Below are positions 23,280-32,900 of a stretch of DNA of 64,000 bases, one piece after another. The stretch lies in NCBI GenBank assembly GCA_942490985.1, contig CALNYW010000002.1:62001-126000 (forward strand), read 5' to 3'. The number at the start of each line of letters is the position of its first letter. Within the stretch, counting starts at the first letter, position 1. A program made the position numbers and the translations under genes. The notes beneath the pieces are model-generated. The model was given only the letters and a program-made list of their open reading frames with translations, had not been told where the DNA came from and made no database searches. The stretch comes from Thiosocius sp942490985 (lineage in GTDB: Bacteria; Pseudomonadota; Gammaproteobacteria; Chromatiales; Chromatiaceae).

Positions 23280-24067
23280 GCGACAGTATGATCAGCATCA
23301 GCCCGATCCCGGCATTTGACGACAACTACATCTGGCTGTTGCAACGACCGGGCTATGCCGGCTGTGTCGTCGTCGACCCCGGCGACGAAGATCCGGTGAT
23401 CGAGCGCCTCAACGCCGGGCAGCTGCAGCTCGATGCAATCCTGATCACCCACAAGCACGGCGATCATGTCGGTGGGATTCGCGGTCTCAAGGCGGTCTGG
23501 CCGGAGGCGATTGTCTATGGTCCGGCCGGCGAACCGATCAGGACGCTCGAACATCGCCTTGGCGAGGGCGACCAGGTCTCGTTGCCGGGGCTCGACGTGC
23601 AGTTCGATGTGCTCGATGTGCCAGGCCACACCGAGGGACATATCGCGTACTTCGGCGACGGTGCGCTGTTTTGTGGCGACACCCTGTTCGCCGGCGGCTG
23701 TGGTCGGGTGTTCAGCGGCACGCATGAGCAACTCAGCGCCTCGTTGCAACGCATCGCTGACCTGCCTGCCGATACGCGGGTCTACTGCGCCCATGAGTAC
23801 ACCCTCGCCAACCTGGGCTTTGCCGCTTGGGTCGAACCGGATAGCGCGGCTTTGGCGGCGCGTACTGCGCGTGATCGCGCGCGCCGCGCGGTCGATCAAC
23901 CCACTGTGCCATCGCTCGTCAGCGATGAGTTGGCGACCAATCCGTTTATGCGGACTGGCGAGGCCGCCGTTGTCGCTGCGGCTGAGGCCTGGGCCGGGCA
24001 TGCGCTGGGCGACCCCACGGAGGTCTTTCGGGCGCTGCGTACCTGGAAGGACAAAGACTACGACTGA
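23276..24067 (+). CDS. gloB: hydroxyacylglutathione hydrolase (glyoxalase II)
   Basis: A 263-residue metallo-beta-lactamase-fold hydrolase that splits S-lactoylglutathione in methylglyoxal detoxification. The metal motif THKHGDH and the later HTEGHIAYF, FCGDTLFAGGCGR and CAHEYTLANL are intact; the substrate-binding C-terminal domain is present (NPFMRTGEAAV). Start at ATG 23276 overlaps hisI; ATG 23288 would give a 259-residue form nearer the family's usual MISISPIPAFDDNY beginning, and may be the true start. Confidence 0.95.
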   Translation: MSDSMISISPIPAFDDNYIWLLQRPGYAGCVVVDPGDEDPVIERLNAGQLQLDAILITHKHGDHVGGIRGLKAVWPEAIVYGPAGEPIRTLEHRLGEGDQVSLPGLDVQFDVLDVPGHTEGHIAYFGDGALFCGDTLFAGGCGRVFSGTHEQLSASLQRIADLPADTRVYCAHEYTLANLGFAAWVEPDSAALAARTARDRARRAVDQPTVPSLVSDELATNPFMRTGEAAVVAAAEAWAGHALGDPTEVFRALRTWKDKDYD

Positions 24068-24084
24068 GATGTCGCCGTCTTAGT

Positions 24085-24392
24085 CACGGCTGCCACAGGC
24101 TGACCTATGCGCGCTGCGTCGAGGTCTCGAGTAGGTCGGGCTGTGCCCGACAAATCGACGGCAGCCACAGGCTGCCCTACGGACTGCGGTTTGGTGTCGA
24201 AACCGAGTGAGTAGGTTGGGCTGTGCCCAAAACTCGACGGCAGCCACAGGCTGCGCGACGGGCTGCGGTGGGGTGTCAACACCGAGCGAGTAGCTTGGGC
24301 CGTGCCCAACAACTCGACGGCAGCCAAGGCTGCGCTACGGACTGCGGGGGGGTGTGAAAACCGAGTGAGTAGGTCGGGCTGTGCCCGACAGG
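24085..24392. repeat. tandem REP-like array, period 79-80
   Basis: Four copies of GTAG(G/C)T(C/T)GGGC(T/C)GTGCCC begin at 24131, 24211, 24290 and 24369. Each is followed by a second palindromic part, CGACGGCAGCC-(A)CAGGCTGC. A degenerate half copy precedes them at 24085. Both parts can fold as short hairpins (TCGGGC-TGT-GCCCGA; CAGCC-ACA-GGCTG). The array lies between the convergent gloB and QueD-like genes, the typical site of REP/BIME-type repeats, and there are no variable spacers. Confidence 0.85.
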
Positions 24393-24420
24393 CAACCCGT
24401 CCCGACATGACACTCGTGCC

Positions 24421-25272
24421 TCAGGCCACGCCTACCGCCCCTTTATCGACACCCTCATACGCGTAAACCTTGAAACTGTCATCCGGATGGTCGGTCTTCA
24501 ATTGCTCGGCGATATGCTGCGCAATGTTCTCCACCGTGGAGTCGGTGTCGATCAGGTAGCATGCCGTCTTTGGCAGCGTCAGGCCGAACCCGCCCTGGCG
24601 GCTGCGGTAGCCGAACTCGAGATAGGCCACGCCATCGCGATCGCTGGTGCCGATCAGGTCTTCGCGTGTGCCGATGTAGATATCCCGCCAGCTGTCTGCC
24701 CAGGTGGCTTCCAGCTGCGTGTCGCGCTGCGCGTTGCGCCAGATCTCGATCCGCGAGCGATGCCCGTGTGCGATCCGTTGGCAGTTGCCGTCGTGATGTT
24801 TCAGGCCGTGGCTGTAGTGGTAGTACGCGCCGTTGATCGTCTCCGGCCAGAGCCGCAGCCGAATGGCCGTGACGTTGTCGGGTATCAGCGGCAACAGCAC
24901 ATCGGCGATCTGCGGCGCCAGTCGATCGGCGTCGATCCGCTCGAAGGGCAGCAAGGTGACGGCATCGGCAGGCGACCGGTGGATGACCTGTCGTTCATTA
25001 TCGAGCGCGAAATCGAGATGCAGCCCTTCGGGGGTCTCGGTGATCTGCAGCCCGGCATGCTGTGCGGGAACCAGCAGCTTGTGATCGAAACGCGCATCGA
25101 TGTGGCGTTTGATCGCGCGTTTGACCTCGCCGAAGTCGAGCACCATGCCCTGGTAGTCCAGCTGGCCATCGAGCTCCACGTCGACCTGCCAGCTCTCGCC
25201 GACCAGCCCGCGTGACGGGCACAGGTACGAGCTGTCGATAACGGTCAGGCGGTTTACGAACAGTGTGGTCAT
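24421..25272 (-). CDS. 6-pyruvoyl-tetrahydropterin synthase family protein (QueD-like, long form)
   Basis: A 283-residue protein. The N-terminal half has the T-fold pattern of QueD/PTPS (LVGESWQVDVELDGQLDYQGMVLDFGEVKRAIKRHIDARFDHKLL), with the DFGEVK and DH motifs that follow the zinc site. A second part holds HGLKHHDGNCQRIAHGHRSRIEI, which looks like the His-rich zinc and substrate region, placed far from the usual order. QueD is about 120 residues, so this is a duplicated or extended relative. Queuosine precursor synthesis is possible but not shown; no other que genes are near. Confidence 0.75.
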   Translation of the reverse strand: MTTLFVNRLTVIDSSYLCPSRGLVGESWQVDVELDGQLDYQGMVLDFGEVKRAIKRHIDARFDHKLLVPAQHAGLQITETPEGLHLDFALDNERQVIHRSPADAVTLLPFERIDADRLAPQIADVLLPLIPDNVTAIRLRLWPETINGAYYHYSHGLKHHDGNCQRIAHGHRSRIEIWRNAQRDTQLEATWADSWRDIYIGTREDLIGTSDRDGVAYLEFGYRSRQGGFGLTLPKTACYLIDTDSTVENIAQHIAEQLKTDHPDDSFKVYAYEGVDKGAVGVA

Positions 25273-25332
25273 GACCGCAGGATAACGGTTAAGCGATTAA
25301 CCCGGCAGCGAGTCGCGCCCCCGGTGTTCTAT

Positions 25333-25812
25333 TCACCGGGCCGGGCCTGCGCGCCAGTCCCACGGCGCGATCGGCTCGTCGTCCGACCAGAGTCCACGCT
25401 TTTGTTGGCGCGCGATGTCTTCTGCAGCGGTAAACACCGCGGTTTTCGGATCATCCGCCGCGCCGGGCAGGGCCCACGCCAGACCGTCAGTCACCAGGTC
25501 CAGTGCAACATCGCGTCCGCGAAAGATAATCTCGCCGGTCAGTTGCGCGGCCTGCCCCTTGCTGTTGACTACGACAAAATGCCCGGTCAGGGTTCGGTGA
25601 AGCGAGTCGGCCGCCGCCATGCCCCACGGCTGGTTGAGCTCGGGTGCATCGATGGTCGCCAACTCGACGCGGTACTGAGCGCCGTTGACGTTGAGCACCA
25701 GGCTGTCGCCGTCGATGATGCGCAGTACCTGGCCGGGTAGCTGACGGTCAGCCGCTGCTGCGGAGCTGAAAAGTAACATCGCTGCTATCAGCGGGAAGAT
25801 CTTGACGCGCAT
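25333..25812 (-). CDS. exported staphylococcal-nuclease-like protein
   Basis: A 159-residue protein with a signal peptide (residues 1-21) and an SNase/thermonuclease OB fold: GQVLRIIDGDSLVLNVNGAQYRVELATIDAPEL is the signature, with the calcium-site Asp and the Arg of RVELATIDAPE. The second catalytic region usually reads GxxxAxEDIxR...GLW; here AVFTAAEDIARQQKRGLWSD. The middle region (VALDLVTDGLAWALPGA) fits. Likely a periplasmic or secreted nuclease. Confidence 0.85.
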   Translation of the reverse strand: MRVKIFPLIAAMLLFSSAAAADRQLPGQVLRIIDGDSLVLNVNGAQYRVELATIDAPELNQPWGMAAADSLHRTLTGHFVVVNSKGQAAQLTGEIIFRGRDVALDLVTDGLAWALPGAADDPKTAVFTAAEDIARQQKRGLWSDDEPIAPWDWRAGPAR

Positions 25813-25853
25813 CGGCAGGGTCGATGGCCAGACGGCCGGTCGTGGGGAAAGAG

Positions 25854-25929
<76 letters not shown>

Positions 25930-25983
25930 CAAGAGCGCCTTCTTTTCGGAGCCCGCGGATTATAGGGACCGATGCCTGCCGAC

Positions 25984-27075
25984 TCAACCACGCGCTGCGG
26001 TCCAGCCATAAGGCGCCGGATCCAGAATGGGTTCCCGACCGAGCACCAGGTCGGCAGCCAGCCGGGCCGACGCAGGCCCCAGCACGATCCCGTTGCGAAA
26101 ATGACCGGCGTTGACGAACAGGCCGTCGATGCTCGGATGCGGGCCGATATATGGCACGCCTGCCGGCGAGGACGGCCTCAGGCCGGCCCAATGCGCTTCG
26201 ACGGGGAAGTCCTTCAAAACAGGGAAGCGCTGGGTTGCGATCTGATGTAGCTCATCGTGTGCGGCTTCGGTGGTCTGCTTCTCAAAGCCGACGTCTTCGA
26301 TAGTGCTGCCGAACAGGGTGCGACCATCCCGGCGGGGTATGACGTAACGACTGCCTTCCAGCACGATCCGGGAGATCGTTCCCGGCTTTGCCGCGAACAG
26401 CAGCATCTGCCCACGCATCGGGCGAATATCGGGGGTACTCGGCAGTTCGCCCAGCAGTTGGCCGCTCCAGGCGCCCGCGCAGATCACCACGCGGTCGCCG
26501 AGATGGCGGCCGCTGGTGCTGGTCACCCCGGTGCATGCGCCGCCCTCCACGATCAGCTTGTCAACGGGGTCGCCGGTGCTGATCGTGACGCCGAGCTGTT
26601 GCAGGCGCTCTCGCAGCGCCCGAACCATGCGCGGGTTTCGGACCTGGGCCACCTCGGGCATCCATAGACTCTCGTTCGGGGCGTCAGCAGACTGCGGCTC
26701 GATCTCGCGAAAGCCACCGGCCTGGACCGGCTGCACGACGCGCCCATGCTGCGTTGCCCAACCCAGCGCGGTATCCGTTTCGCCGGGCGCCACCACCAGC
26801 ATGCCGTTGACCGTGAGCTCAGGATCGATCGAGGTCTCACCGGCCAGTTCATCGGACAGTGCCGGGTAGTGGGCCTGGCTCCAGCTGGCGAGGTGGGTGA
26901 CCGCATCGACGTAGCGCCAAGGGAAAAGCGGCGAGACGATACCGCCGCCGGCCCACGACGACTCGCGCCCCGTTTCGCCGCGTTCGAATAGCGTGACCTG
27001 TGCTCCCGCGCGCGCCAGCTCCAGCGCTGTGAGCATGCCGATCGCGCCGCCGCCGACGATAAAAACCGAATTCAT
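25984..27075 (-). CDS. thiO: glycine oxidase ThiO
   Basis: A 363-residue FAD-dependent amine oxidase of the glycine oxidase/DadA class. It has the Rossmann motif VFIVGGGAIGMLTALELARAGAQVTLFERG, followed by ESSWAGGGIVSPLFPWRY, which is typical of ThiO, and the C-terminal HWAGLRPSSPAGVPYIGPHPSIDGLFVNAGHFRNGI. ThiO makes the iminoglycine needed for the thiazole part of thiamine. No other thi genes are near, so a broader glycine or sarcosine oxidase role is possible. Confidence 0.9.
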   Translation of the reverse strand: MNSVFIVGGGAIGMLTALELARAGAQVTLFERGETGRESSWAGGGIVSPLFPWRYVDAVTHLASWSQAHYPALSDELAGETSIDPELTVNGMLVVAPGETDTALGWATQHGRVVQPVQAGGFREIEPQSADAPNESLWMPEVAQVRNPRMVRALRERLQQLGVTISTGDPVDKLIVEGGACTGVTSTSGRHLGDRVVICAGAWSGQLLGELPSTPDIRPMRGQMLLFAAKPGTISRIVLEGSRYVIPRRDGRTLFGSTIEDVGFEKQTTEAAHDELHQIATQRFPVLKDFPVEAHWAGLRPSSPAGVPYIGPHPSIDGLFVNAGHFRNGIVLGPASARLAADLVLGREPILDPAPYGWTAARG

Positions 27076-27274
27076 GAAGACCGAGATTCTGCCGCTACAT
27101 CAAAGGGTGTGCCGAGAGAGAGAAGGCGATGAGGAACCGCTTTCGCTGTATCCGATGGATGCCCTGCAAGAACAGAATACCTATTTGCGCCAGCTGGGCA
27201 CCGTTCGTCGGCGATTGTCGTCAGCTTATCATTGCCGGCGATTTGGCTGAATCCTGAACTGCTATAAGGAAATT

Positions 27275-27805
27275 ATGAAACGAAGGCAACGAGGACTGAC
27301 GCTGGTCGAACTGATGGTCACCCTGGCCGCGGCGATTATCTTGCTGGCCGTGGGATTGCCGTTTTTTGGCGGTGTCGTCGCGAACAATCGGGCGGTTGCC
27401 CAGGCGAATAACCTGCTGTCGGCCTTCAAGCTGGCCAGGAGCGAGGCGGTGAAGCGCTCGGAGATCGTGACGATTTGCGCGATCGACGACCCGGGTGCCG
27501 CCGTGCCGGCCTGCGGCAATGCGAGCGATTGGGTGAACGGATGGACGGTCTTCCGCGACGACGGATCGGCGATCGACGAGCACTTGCGAGTTTGGAACAC
27601 CCCCCCGGCCGCGCCAACCATTTTGGCGAGTACCGACTCTGTCGTTTTCACGCCGGCGGGTGAGGAATTAAGTGGCACCGAGGCATGGCTACGACTTTCG
27701 ACTGCCGATAGTACGACGACGCGCCAGCATTGCTTGGTGGTCCCGCCATCAGGCCAGATCCGTATGCGGCGTTTTCGCCCAGATGATGGAGAGACTTGCC
27801 CATGA
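27275..27805 (+). CDS. fimT: minor pseudopilin FimT/GspH
   Basis: A 176-residue type IV prepilin. The leader MKRRQRG is cut before LTLVELMVTLAAAIILLAVGLPFF, with the needed Glu at +5. The central part has the GspH/FimT helix NNRAVAQANNLLSAFKLARSEAVKRSEIVTICA and a paired-Cys region. Pilus minor pilins prime assembly, and FimT-type proteins can bind DNA in natural transformation. ATG 27275 has a TAAGGA binding site. First gene of fimT-pilV-pilW-pilX-pilY1-pilE; the stop overlaps pilV (ATGA). Confidence 0.92.
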   Translation: MKRRQRGLTLVELMVTLAAAIILLAVGLPFFGGVVANNRAVAQANNLLSAFKLARSEAVKRSEIVTICAIDDPGAAVPACGNASDWVNGWTVFRDDGSAIDEHLRVWNTPPAAPTILASTDSVVFTPAGEELSGTEAWLRLSTADSTTTRQHCLVVPPSGQIRMRRFRPDDGETCP

Positions 27806-28272
27806 GGTTTTCGTCCACACGCTCTCGGGGTTTCACCTTGCTCGAAGTGCTGGTCGCGCTAGTGGTGTTGTCCGTTGGGCTGCTGGGGTTGACGGGCCTG
27901 CAGGCAACCAGCTTGCGTAATAACCACAGCGCTTTTCTGCGCTCACAGGCCACGGTGGCAATCAACGACATCATGGATCGCATGCGAGCGAACCGAGCGG
28001 TTGCCAAGGACGGTCTCTACGCGCTGCCCCTGGCGACGACGGCCGGATCGCTCGGAACGCCCTGTGTGACTTCCTGCACCGATACCCAACTGCGCACCCG
28101 CGACCAGATTGAGTGGCTGGAGTTGGTCGGGCGACTGCCTAACGGCGATGGCGAGATAGAGATTGATTCTACGATTTTGGCGGCAAACAGAGATCTGGTA
28201 ATCGTACGGGTGCGATGGAATGACGATCGTACGGGAAACCTGCAAGCGCTTGAGGCGAGGACTCAGCTATGA
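27802..28272 (+). CDS. pilV: type IV pilus minor pilin PilV
   Basis: A 156-residue minor prepilin. Leader MRFSSTRSRG precedes FTLLEVLVALVVLSVGLLGLTGLQ, the hallmark of PilV. The region NHSAFLRSQATVAINDIMDRMRANR is also typical. It overlaps the genes on both sides by four bases, so translation is coupled. Together with PilW, PilX and PilY1 it is expected to form the pilus tip. Confidence 0.93.
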   Translation: MRFSSTRSRGFTLLEVLVALVVLSVGLLGLTGLQATSLRNNHSAFLRSQATVAINDIMDRMRANRAVAKDGLYALPLATTAGSLGTPCVTSCTDTQLRTRDQIEWLELVGRLPNGDGEIEIDSTILAANRDLVIVRVRWNDDRTGNLQALEARTQL

Positions 28273-29378
28273 CGGTGTCGTCGCATAGGACAACGGCGGT
28301 GCAGCAAAAATTGTTCACGCATCAAGCTGGACTGACCTTGGTCGAACTGATGGTCTCCATCACCCTCAGCCTGATCTTGCTGTCAGGTGTTTTGCTGGTT
28401 TTTTCCGCCAACAAGACGACCTACCGGATGCAGACCGGCTTGAGCACGTTGCAGGAAAACGGTCGATATGCGATTGGGCAAATCACTGAAGACCTGAAGC
28501 TTGCCGGGTACGGCGGCTGCCTGTCGCCAAGCTTGCCAAGCAGCAGCGCAGCCAGCATCCAGATGCTCGCTTTCCCCCCGGCAAGCGGCAGCGCTGCTGC
28601 ATACCTTAACGAGCTGGCCGACGGCATCTTTCTGGACGGCGTCAACGATCTGTCCTCGACTGTCCAGTTGGGCAGCAACTCGATCACAATCAAAGAGGGC
28701 ACCGATACGCTGACAATCTATGGCCCGTTGGAGAAACCCGCCGCGCGAGTCCTCGGTACCCAGAGCGCCGTGGGCAGTGCCCCGCTTATCCTGGATGGCG
28801 TCGGATTCGGGTTTTCAAATGGTGCGTATTTTATCGTCGGTGACTGCTCCGGCGGGCAGATTTACCGGGCGACGTCGGTAAGCGAAGACACGACTGATCC
28901 AACCAGTCCGTTCACAGCGATTGGTCATGCCGGTTCGGCGAACACCAATGGCGGCGTGCTGGCAAAGGCCTACGGCGGCGACGCGGTGGTGTCGGAGTTT
29001 GTTTCGCATCGTTATTTCGTCGGGGAAACCGGTCGTACCAACGCGGCCGGTGATCCTGTCAATGCGCTCTATCGGTTCAATGGTTCTGGTATTGCTGAAG
29101 AACTGGTCGAGGGCGTGGAAAACCTGCAGGTCGAGTATGCGGAAGATACCGATAACGATGGTGTGGCGAACGTGTTCCGCAGTGCCGCTGCAGTAGCCGA
29201 TTGGTCCGATGTGCTTGCCGTGCGCTTCTGGATACTCGTCAACAGCGTCGATGATTCCAGTGCCGTTACCGCCGTTTATACATCGCTGGCACCGAGCACC
29301 GTTGCTAACCCGGTGGAAGACAATCGCATGCATCAGGAGTTTTCTGCGCTGGTTTCGCTGCGGAATGCAATTTTCTGA
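28269..29378 (+). CDS. pilW: type IV pilus minor pilin PilW
   Basis: A 369-residue minor prepilin. A longer leader than usual ends at QAG before LTLVELMVSITLSLILLSGVLLVFSANKTTYRMQ; the following LSTLQENGRYAIGQITEDLKLAGYGGC is a PilW signature. The C-terminal part is variable and beta-rich. In the tip complex PilW is known to bridge PilV and PilX to PilY1. Confidence 0.92.
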   Translation: MTVSSHRTTAVQQKLFTHQAGLTLVELMVSITLSLILLSGVLLVFSANKTTYRMQTGLSTLQENGRYAIGQITEDLKLAGYGGCLSPSLPSSSAASIQMLAFPPASGSAAAYLNELADGIFLDGVNDLSSTVQLGSNSITIKEGTDTLTIYGPLEKPAARVLGTQSAVGSAPLILDGVGFGFSNGAYFIVGDCSGGQIYRATSVSEDTTDPTSPFTAIGHAGSANTNGGVLAKAYGGDAVVSEFVSHRYFVGETGRTNAAGDPVNALYRFNGSGIAEELVEGVENLQVEYAEDTDNDGVANVFRSAAAVADWSDVLAVRFWILVNSVDDSSAVTAVYTSLAPSTVANPVEDNRMHQEFSALVSLRNAIF

Positions 29379-29389
29379 GGACGACGTCG

Positions 29390-29974
29390 ATGGAAAAACT
29401 TTACCAAACGCCGCAAACGCGCCAACGGGGTGCGGTGCTTATCGTCGCACTCGTGCTGCTTCTGGTGCTGACGATCCTTGGCACTGCCGGGCTGCAAGAC
29501 ACGACGATGGAAGAGCGCATGGCGGGTAATTTCCGCGACCTGAGCGTCGCGTTGGAGGCCGCCGAGGCGGCGCTGCGGGAAGGCGAGGCATTCATCCCGG
29601 AAGAGGTTGCGCGGGTTTTCCCGACGGGGCGGCCGACACCGGACGAAGCACAGCTGCTGCTCGGCGGCACGGCGGACGATGATTCCGATACCGATGGGAC
29701 CTATGCCGTCGTCGAACAGAGCAAAGACCCCTATATCGATGCCGTGTTCACCCTGACGATTTCGATCGATGTCAGTAACGATATTGCCAGTCAGAGTCCG
29801 CTGTTTTATGTCGAGGTGCTGCCGGGGGTGGACCTCCCCGAAAGCGATCTCCAGATAGGCCGACCAGATGCCCTGCCGCCCGAGACCTCTTTCTACCGGG
29901 TGACGGCTAAAGGGTTCGGCGTGTCTCCCAATAGCGAAGCAATTTTGCAAAGCACGTTTTGGAACGGGCTGTGA
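29390..29974 (+). CDS. pilX: type IV pilus assembly protein PilX
   Basis: A 194-residue PilX-type minor pilin. After a 15-residue N-terminus the hydrophobic helix GAVLIVALVLLLVLTILGTAGLQDTTMEERMAGNFRDLSVALEAAEAALREGEA is the standard PilX N-domain. It lacks the Glu +5 found in other pilins, as usual for this group. An acidic DDDSDTDG loop lies near residue 100. Eleven bases separate it from pilW. Confidence 0.9.
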   Translation: MEKLYQTPQTRQRGAVLIVALVLLLVLTILGTAGLQDTTMEERMAGNFRDLSVALEAAEAALREGEAFIPEEVARVFPTGRPTPDEAQLLLGGTADDDSDTDGTYAVVEQSKDPYIDAVFTLTISIDVSNDIASQSPLFYVEVLPGVDLPESDLQIGRPDALPPETSFYRVTAKGFGVSPNSEAILQSTFWNGL

Positions 29975-29998
29975 CGCACGGCTTACGAGGGTAGTGCG

Positions 29999-32900
29999 AT
30001 GAAAATGAATCAAAAACTGCTGACCGTGTTCGGCGCCACCTTTTTGGCCCTTGGCGGACGTGTAATCGCGGAACCGGCCCAGGTGCCGATCTTCCTGACG
30101 TCCGGGGTGGAATCGCTGGTGATGCTCAACCTGAGTAATGACCACCAGTTGTTCTACAAGGCCTACGACGACTGGTCGGATATCGACGGCGATGGCGAGG
30201 TCGATACGACCTACAAGCACGACATCGATTACTACGGCTATTTCGATAGCTACAAGTGCTACACCTACGACACGTCGGATGAGCGGTTCGAACCTGCCAG
30301 TATCACGACGGACAAGACCTGCTCGGGGCAGTGGAGCGGCAACTTCATGAACTGGGCCACGATGAGCCGCATCGATACGGTTCGAAAGATTCTCTACGGC
30401 GGTAAACGTTCGACGGATACCAGCTCCGTGACGGTGCTCGAGCGTGCCTACCTGCCGACCGATGCGCATAGCTTCGCGAAGTACTTCAACGACGCATTAT
30501 CGTCCGTGAGTATGGAAGACGTGACGCCCTTTGGTTCTTCGGTCAGCGAGATCACGATCTGCAACACGACACACGAGGGTAGTGGGCTCTCCCAAGATAC
30601 TAACGACCCGCCGTTGATCCGTGTCGCCGAGGGCAACTTCGCGCTGTGGGCCGCGAACGAGCGCTGGCAGTGTCATTGGCGGGGGACGTCCGAACGAGGG
30701 GCCAATACGGGAAACAGCAACAATCCCGCTGTAACCGGACTCCTGGCGGAATCAAACAACCCCGACAGGGGGTCGGATCGACTGGGCGGCCGCGATTTCG
30801 AAGCGCGCGTCCAGGCCTGTGTGACAAACCTGATCGGTACTGAAAACTGCAAACCCTACCCCAGTGGCAATCGCAAGCCGGTCGGGCTGTTGCAGGAATA
30901 CGGTGACAACGGTGACACCCACTTCGGCCTGATGACGGGTAGTTATCAGAAAAACAAATCCGGTGGCACGCTACGCAAGAACATCGGCACGATTGCCAAC
31001 GAGATCAACGTCTCCACCGACGGTACGTTCAAGACACCCCCAAGCACGGGGAGCATTATCGGCACAATGAATGCGCTGCGGGTCAGCAACTACAGTCACT
31101 CTGACGGCACCTATAAATCGTTGAGCGGCTTTTCGAACTGCACGTTCAACCTCGGCGGATTTGTCGATGGCCAATGCTCGAATTGGGGTAACCCGCAGTC
31201 CGAAATATACCTCGAGACCTTGCGCTATCTTGCCGGTGAATCCCGAGACTTTGCCGCGGACGATTCCAATTACATCAGCGGTTTGACTGCCGATGTGAGT
31301 TGGTCGGACCCGTTGAGCAATAACAATTACTGCGCGCCGATAAAGGTCATTCAGTTCAATGCCAGCGTGACATCCTTCGACGGCGACAACCTCGGCGGCA
31401 CGAGCGATCTGTATGACTTCGGTGGTTCGGTCGATACGTGGACCAATACAGTCGGTGCTGGCGAGGGCGTTTCCGGTGGCTCCTATTTTATCGGTAACGC
31501 CACCGCAACGACCGGCCAAGACGGACTGTGCACCGCAAAAGCATTGTCGAACCTGGCCGATGCATCGGGTCTATGCCCCGAGGCGCCGCGGCTCGGCGGA
31601 TCCTACGACATAGCGGGTTTGGCCCACTATGCCAAAACAACGTCGATCCGGAACGATCTGGACGACGAGTCCGGGGCGGATGCGGTCATCAATGTCGAAA
31701 CGTTCGGTGTGACCCTGTCGCCTGCGGTCCCGAAGATCGATGTGCCGGTCCCGGGTTCGACCAACGTTGTGACGATACTTCCCGCGTGCCGCAACGACTC
31801 CCAGCCGAGTTATGCCGACAATCCCTCCGGTGGCGGAAACTGTGCGATCGTCGACTTCAAGGTCATCGAGAAGCATACCGAGACATCCGCTGGTTCAGGC
31901 GTGTTCACGGGGCGCTTCTACGTCAACTGGGAGGACAGCGAGCAGGGCGGCGACTATGACCAGGATATGTACGGCGTCATCGAATACGAGATTACCAGCT
32001 CCGATATCACGGTGACGACCGATGTTTTCGCGCAGTCCACGCCTTTCCGGCTGGGTTTCGGCTACGTGATCTCGGGTACGACCCAGGATGGTTTTCATGT
32101 GCATTCGGGCATAAACGGCTTCGCGGGCTTCACCGACCCGACCGGTGTCCCGTACTGTGGTGACGGGACCGTAGGGAGTTGTACAACCGGCGCTTCGCAG
32201 ACGACCGTCACCTACAACCTGGGCTCCGGTAGCGGAACCCTGTTGCGAGACCCGCTGTACTATGCAGCAAAATGGGGCGGGTTCGAGGAGGAGGAAGACG
32301 ATGCCAAGCGTCCGCCGCTCACCGCTGACCCGAACGGCGAACCGGACCAGGACTACGAGTGGAAATCATCGACCACCGGGCTGCCAACGAACTACTTCTT
32401 CTCCCGCAACCCCGGCGAATTGAGTTCGCAGCTGGCGACGGTGTTCGAAACGGTCGCCGAGGTGTCGTCGTCGGCGTCCGTGGTCGCCAACTCGGTCAGC
32501 CTCGAGACCACGACGCGGATCTACCAGGCACGTTTCGACAGTGCCGATTGGTCGGGCCAACTGCTGGCGTTTCCGGTGGATGTGGCCTCTGGCTCGCTGC
32601 AGACCGCAGAATGGGACTCGGGCGAGAAGATAAAGGAGCAGAACGAATCGACGTCTGGCTGGAACAGCACCGGACGTGAGTTCATCACCTGGAACGGGAC
32701 CACCGGGGTGGCGCTGACCTGGGACGACAACGGAACGCCATCATCGGACTACAGCGACGACACGACCGACCTGTCGGAAGATCAGCGCGCTGCCTTGAAT
32801 ATCGATGACAACGGCGTGCTGGATGATCTCGGCGTCGACCGGATGAATTACATCCGCGGTGACTACACCAACGAATTGGCGCAGGGCGGGTCCTTCCGTA

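Noticed and set aside
24131..24392. CRISPR-like array
   Set aside because: Period of 79-80 with conserved sequence throughout the unit and no variable spacers, so it is a REP-type tandem array.
27074..27250. 58-residue frame between thiO and fimT
   Set aside because: Starts inside the thiO start codon region, has no convincing binding site and no recognisable pattern.
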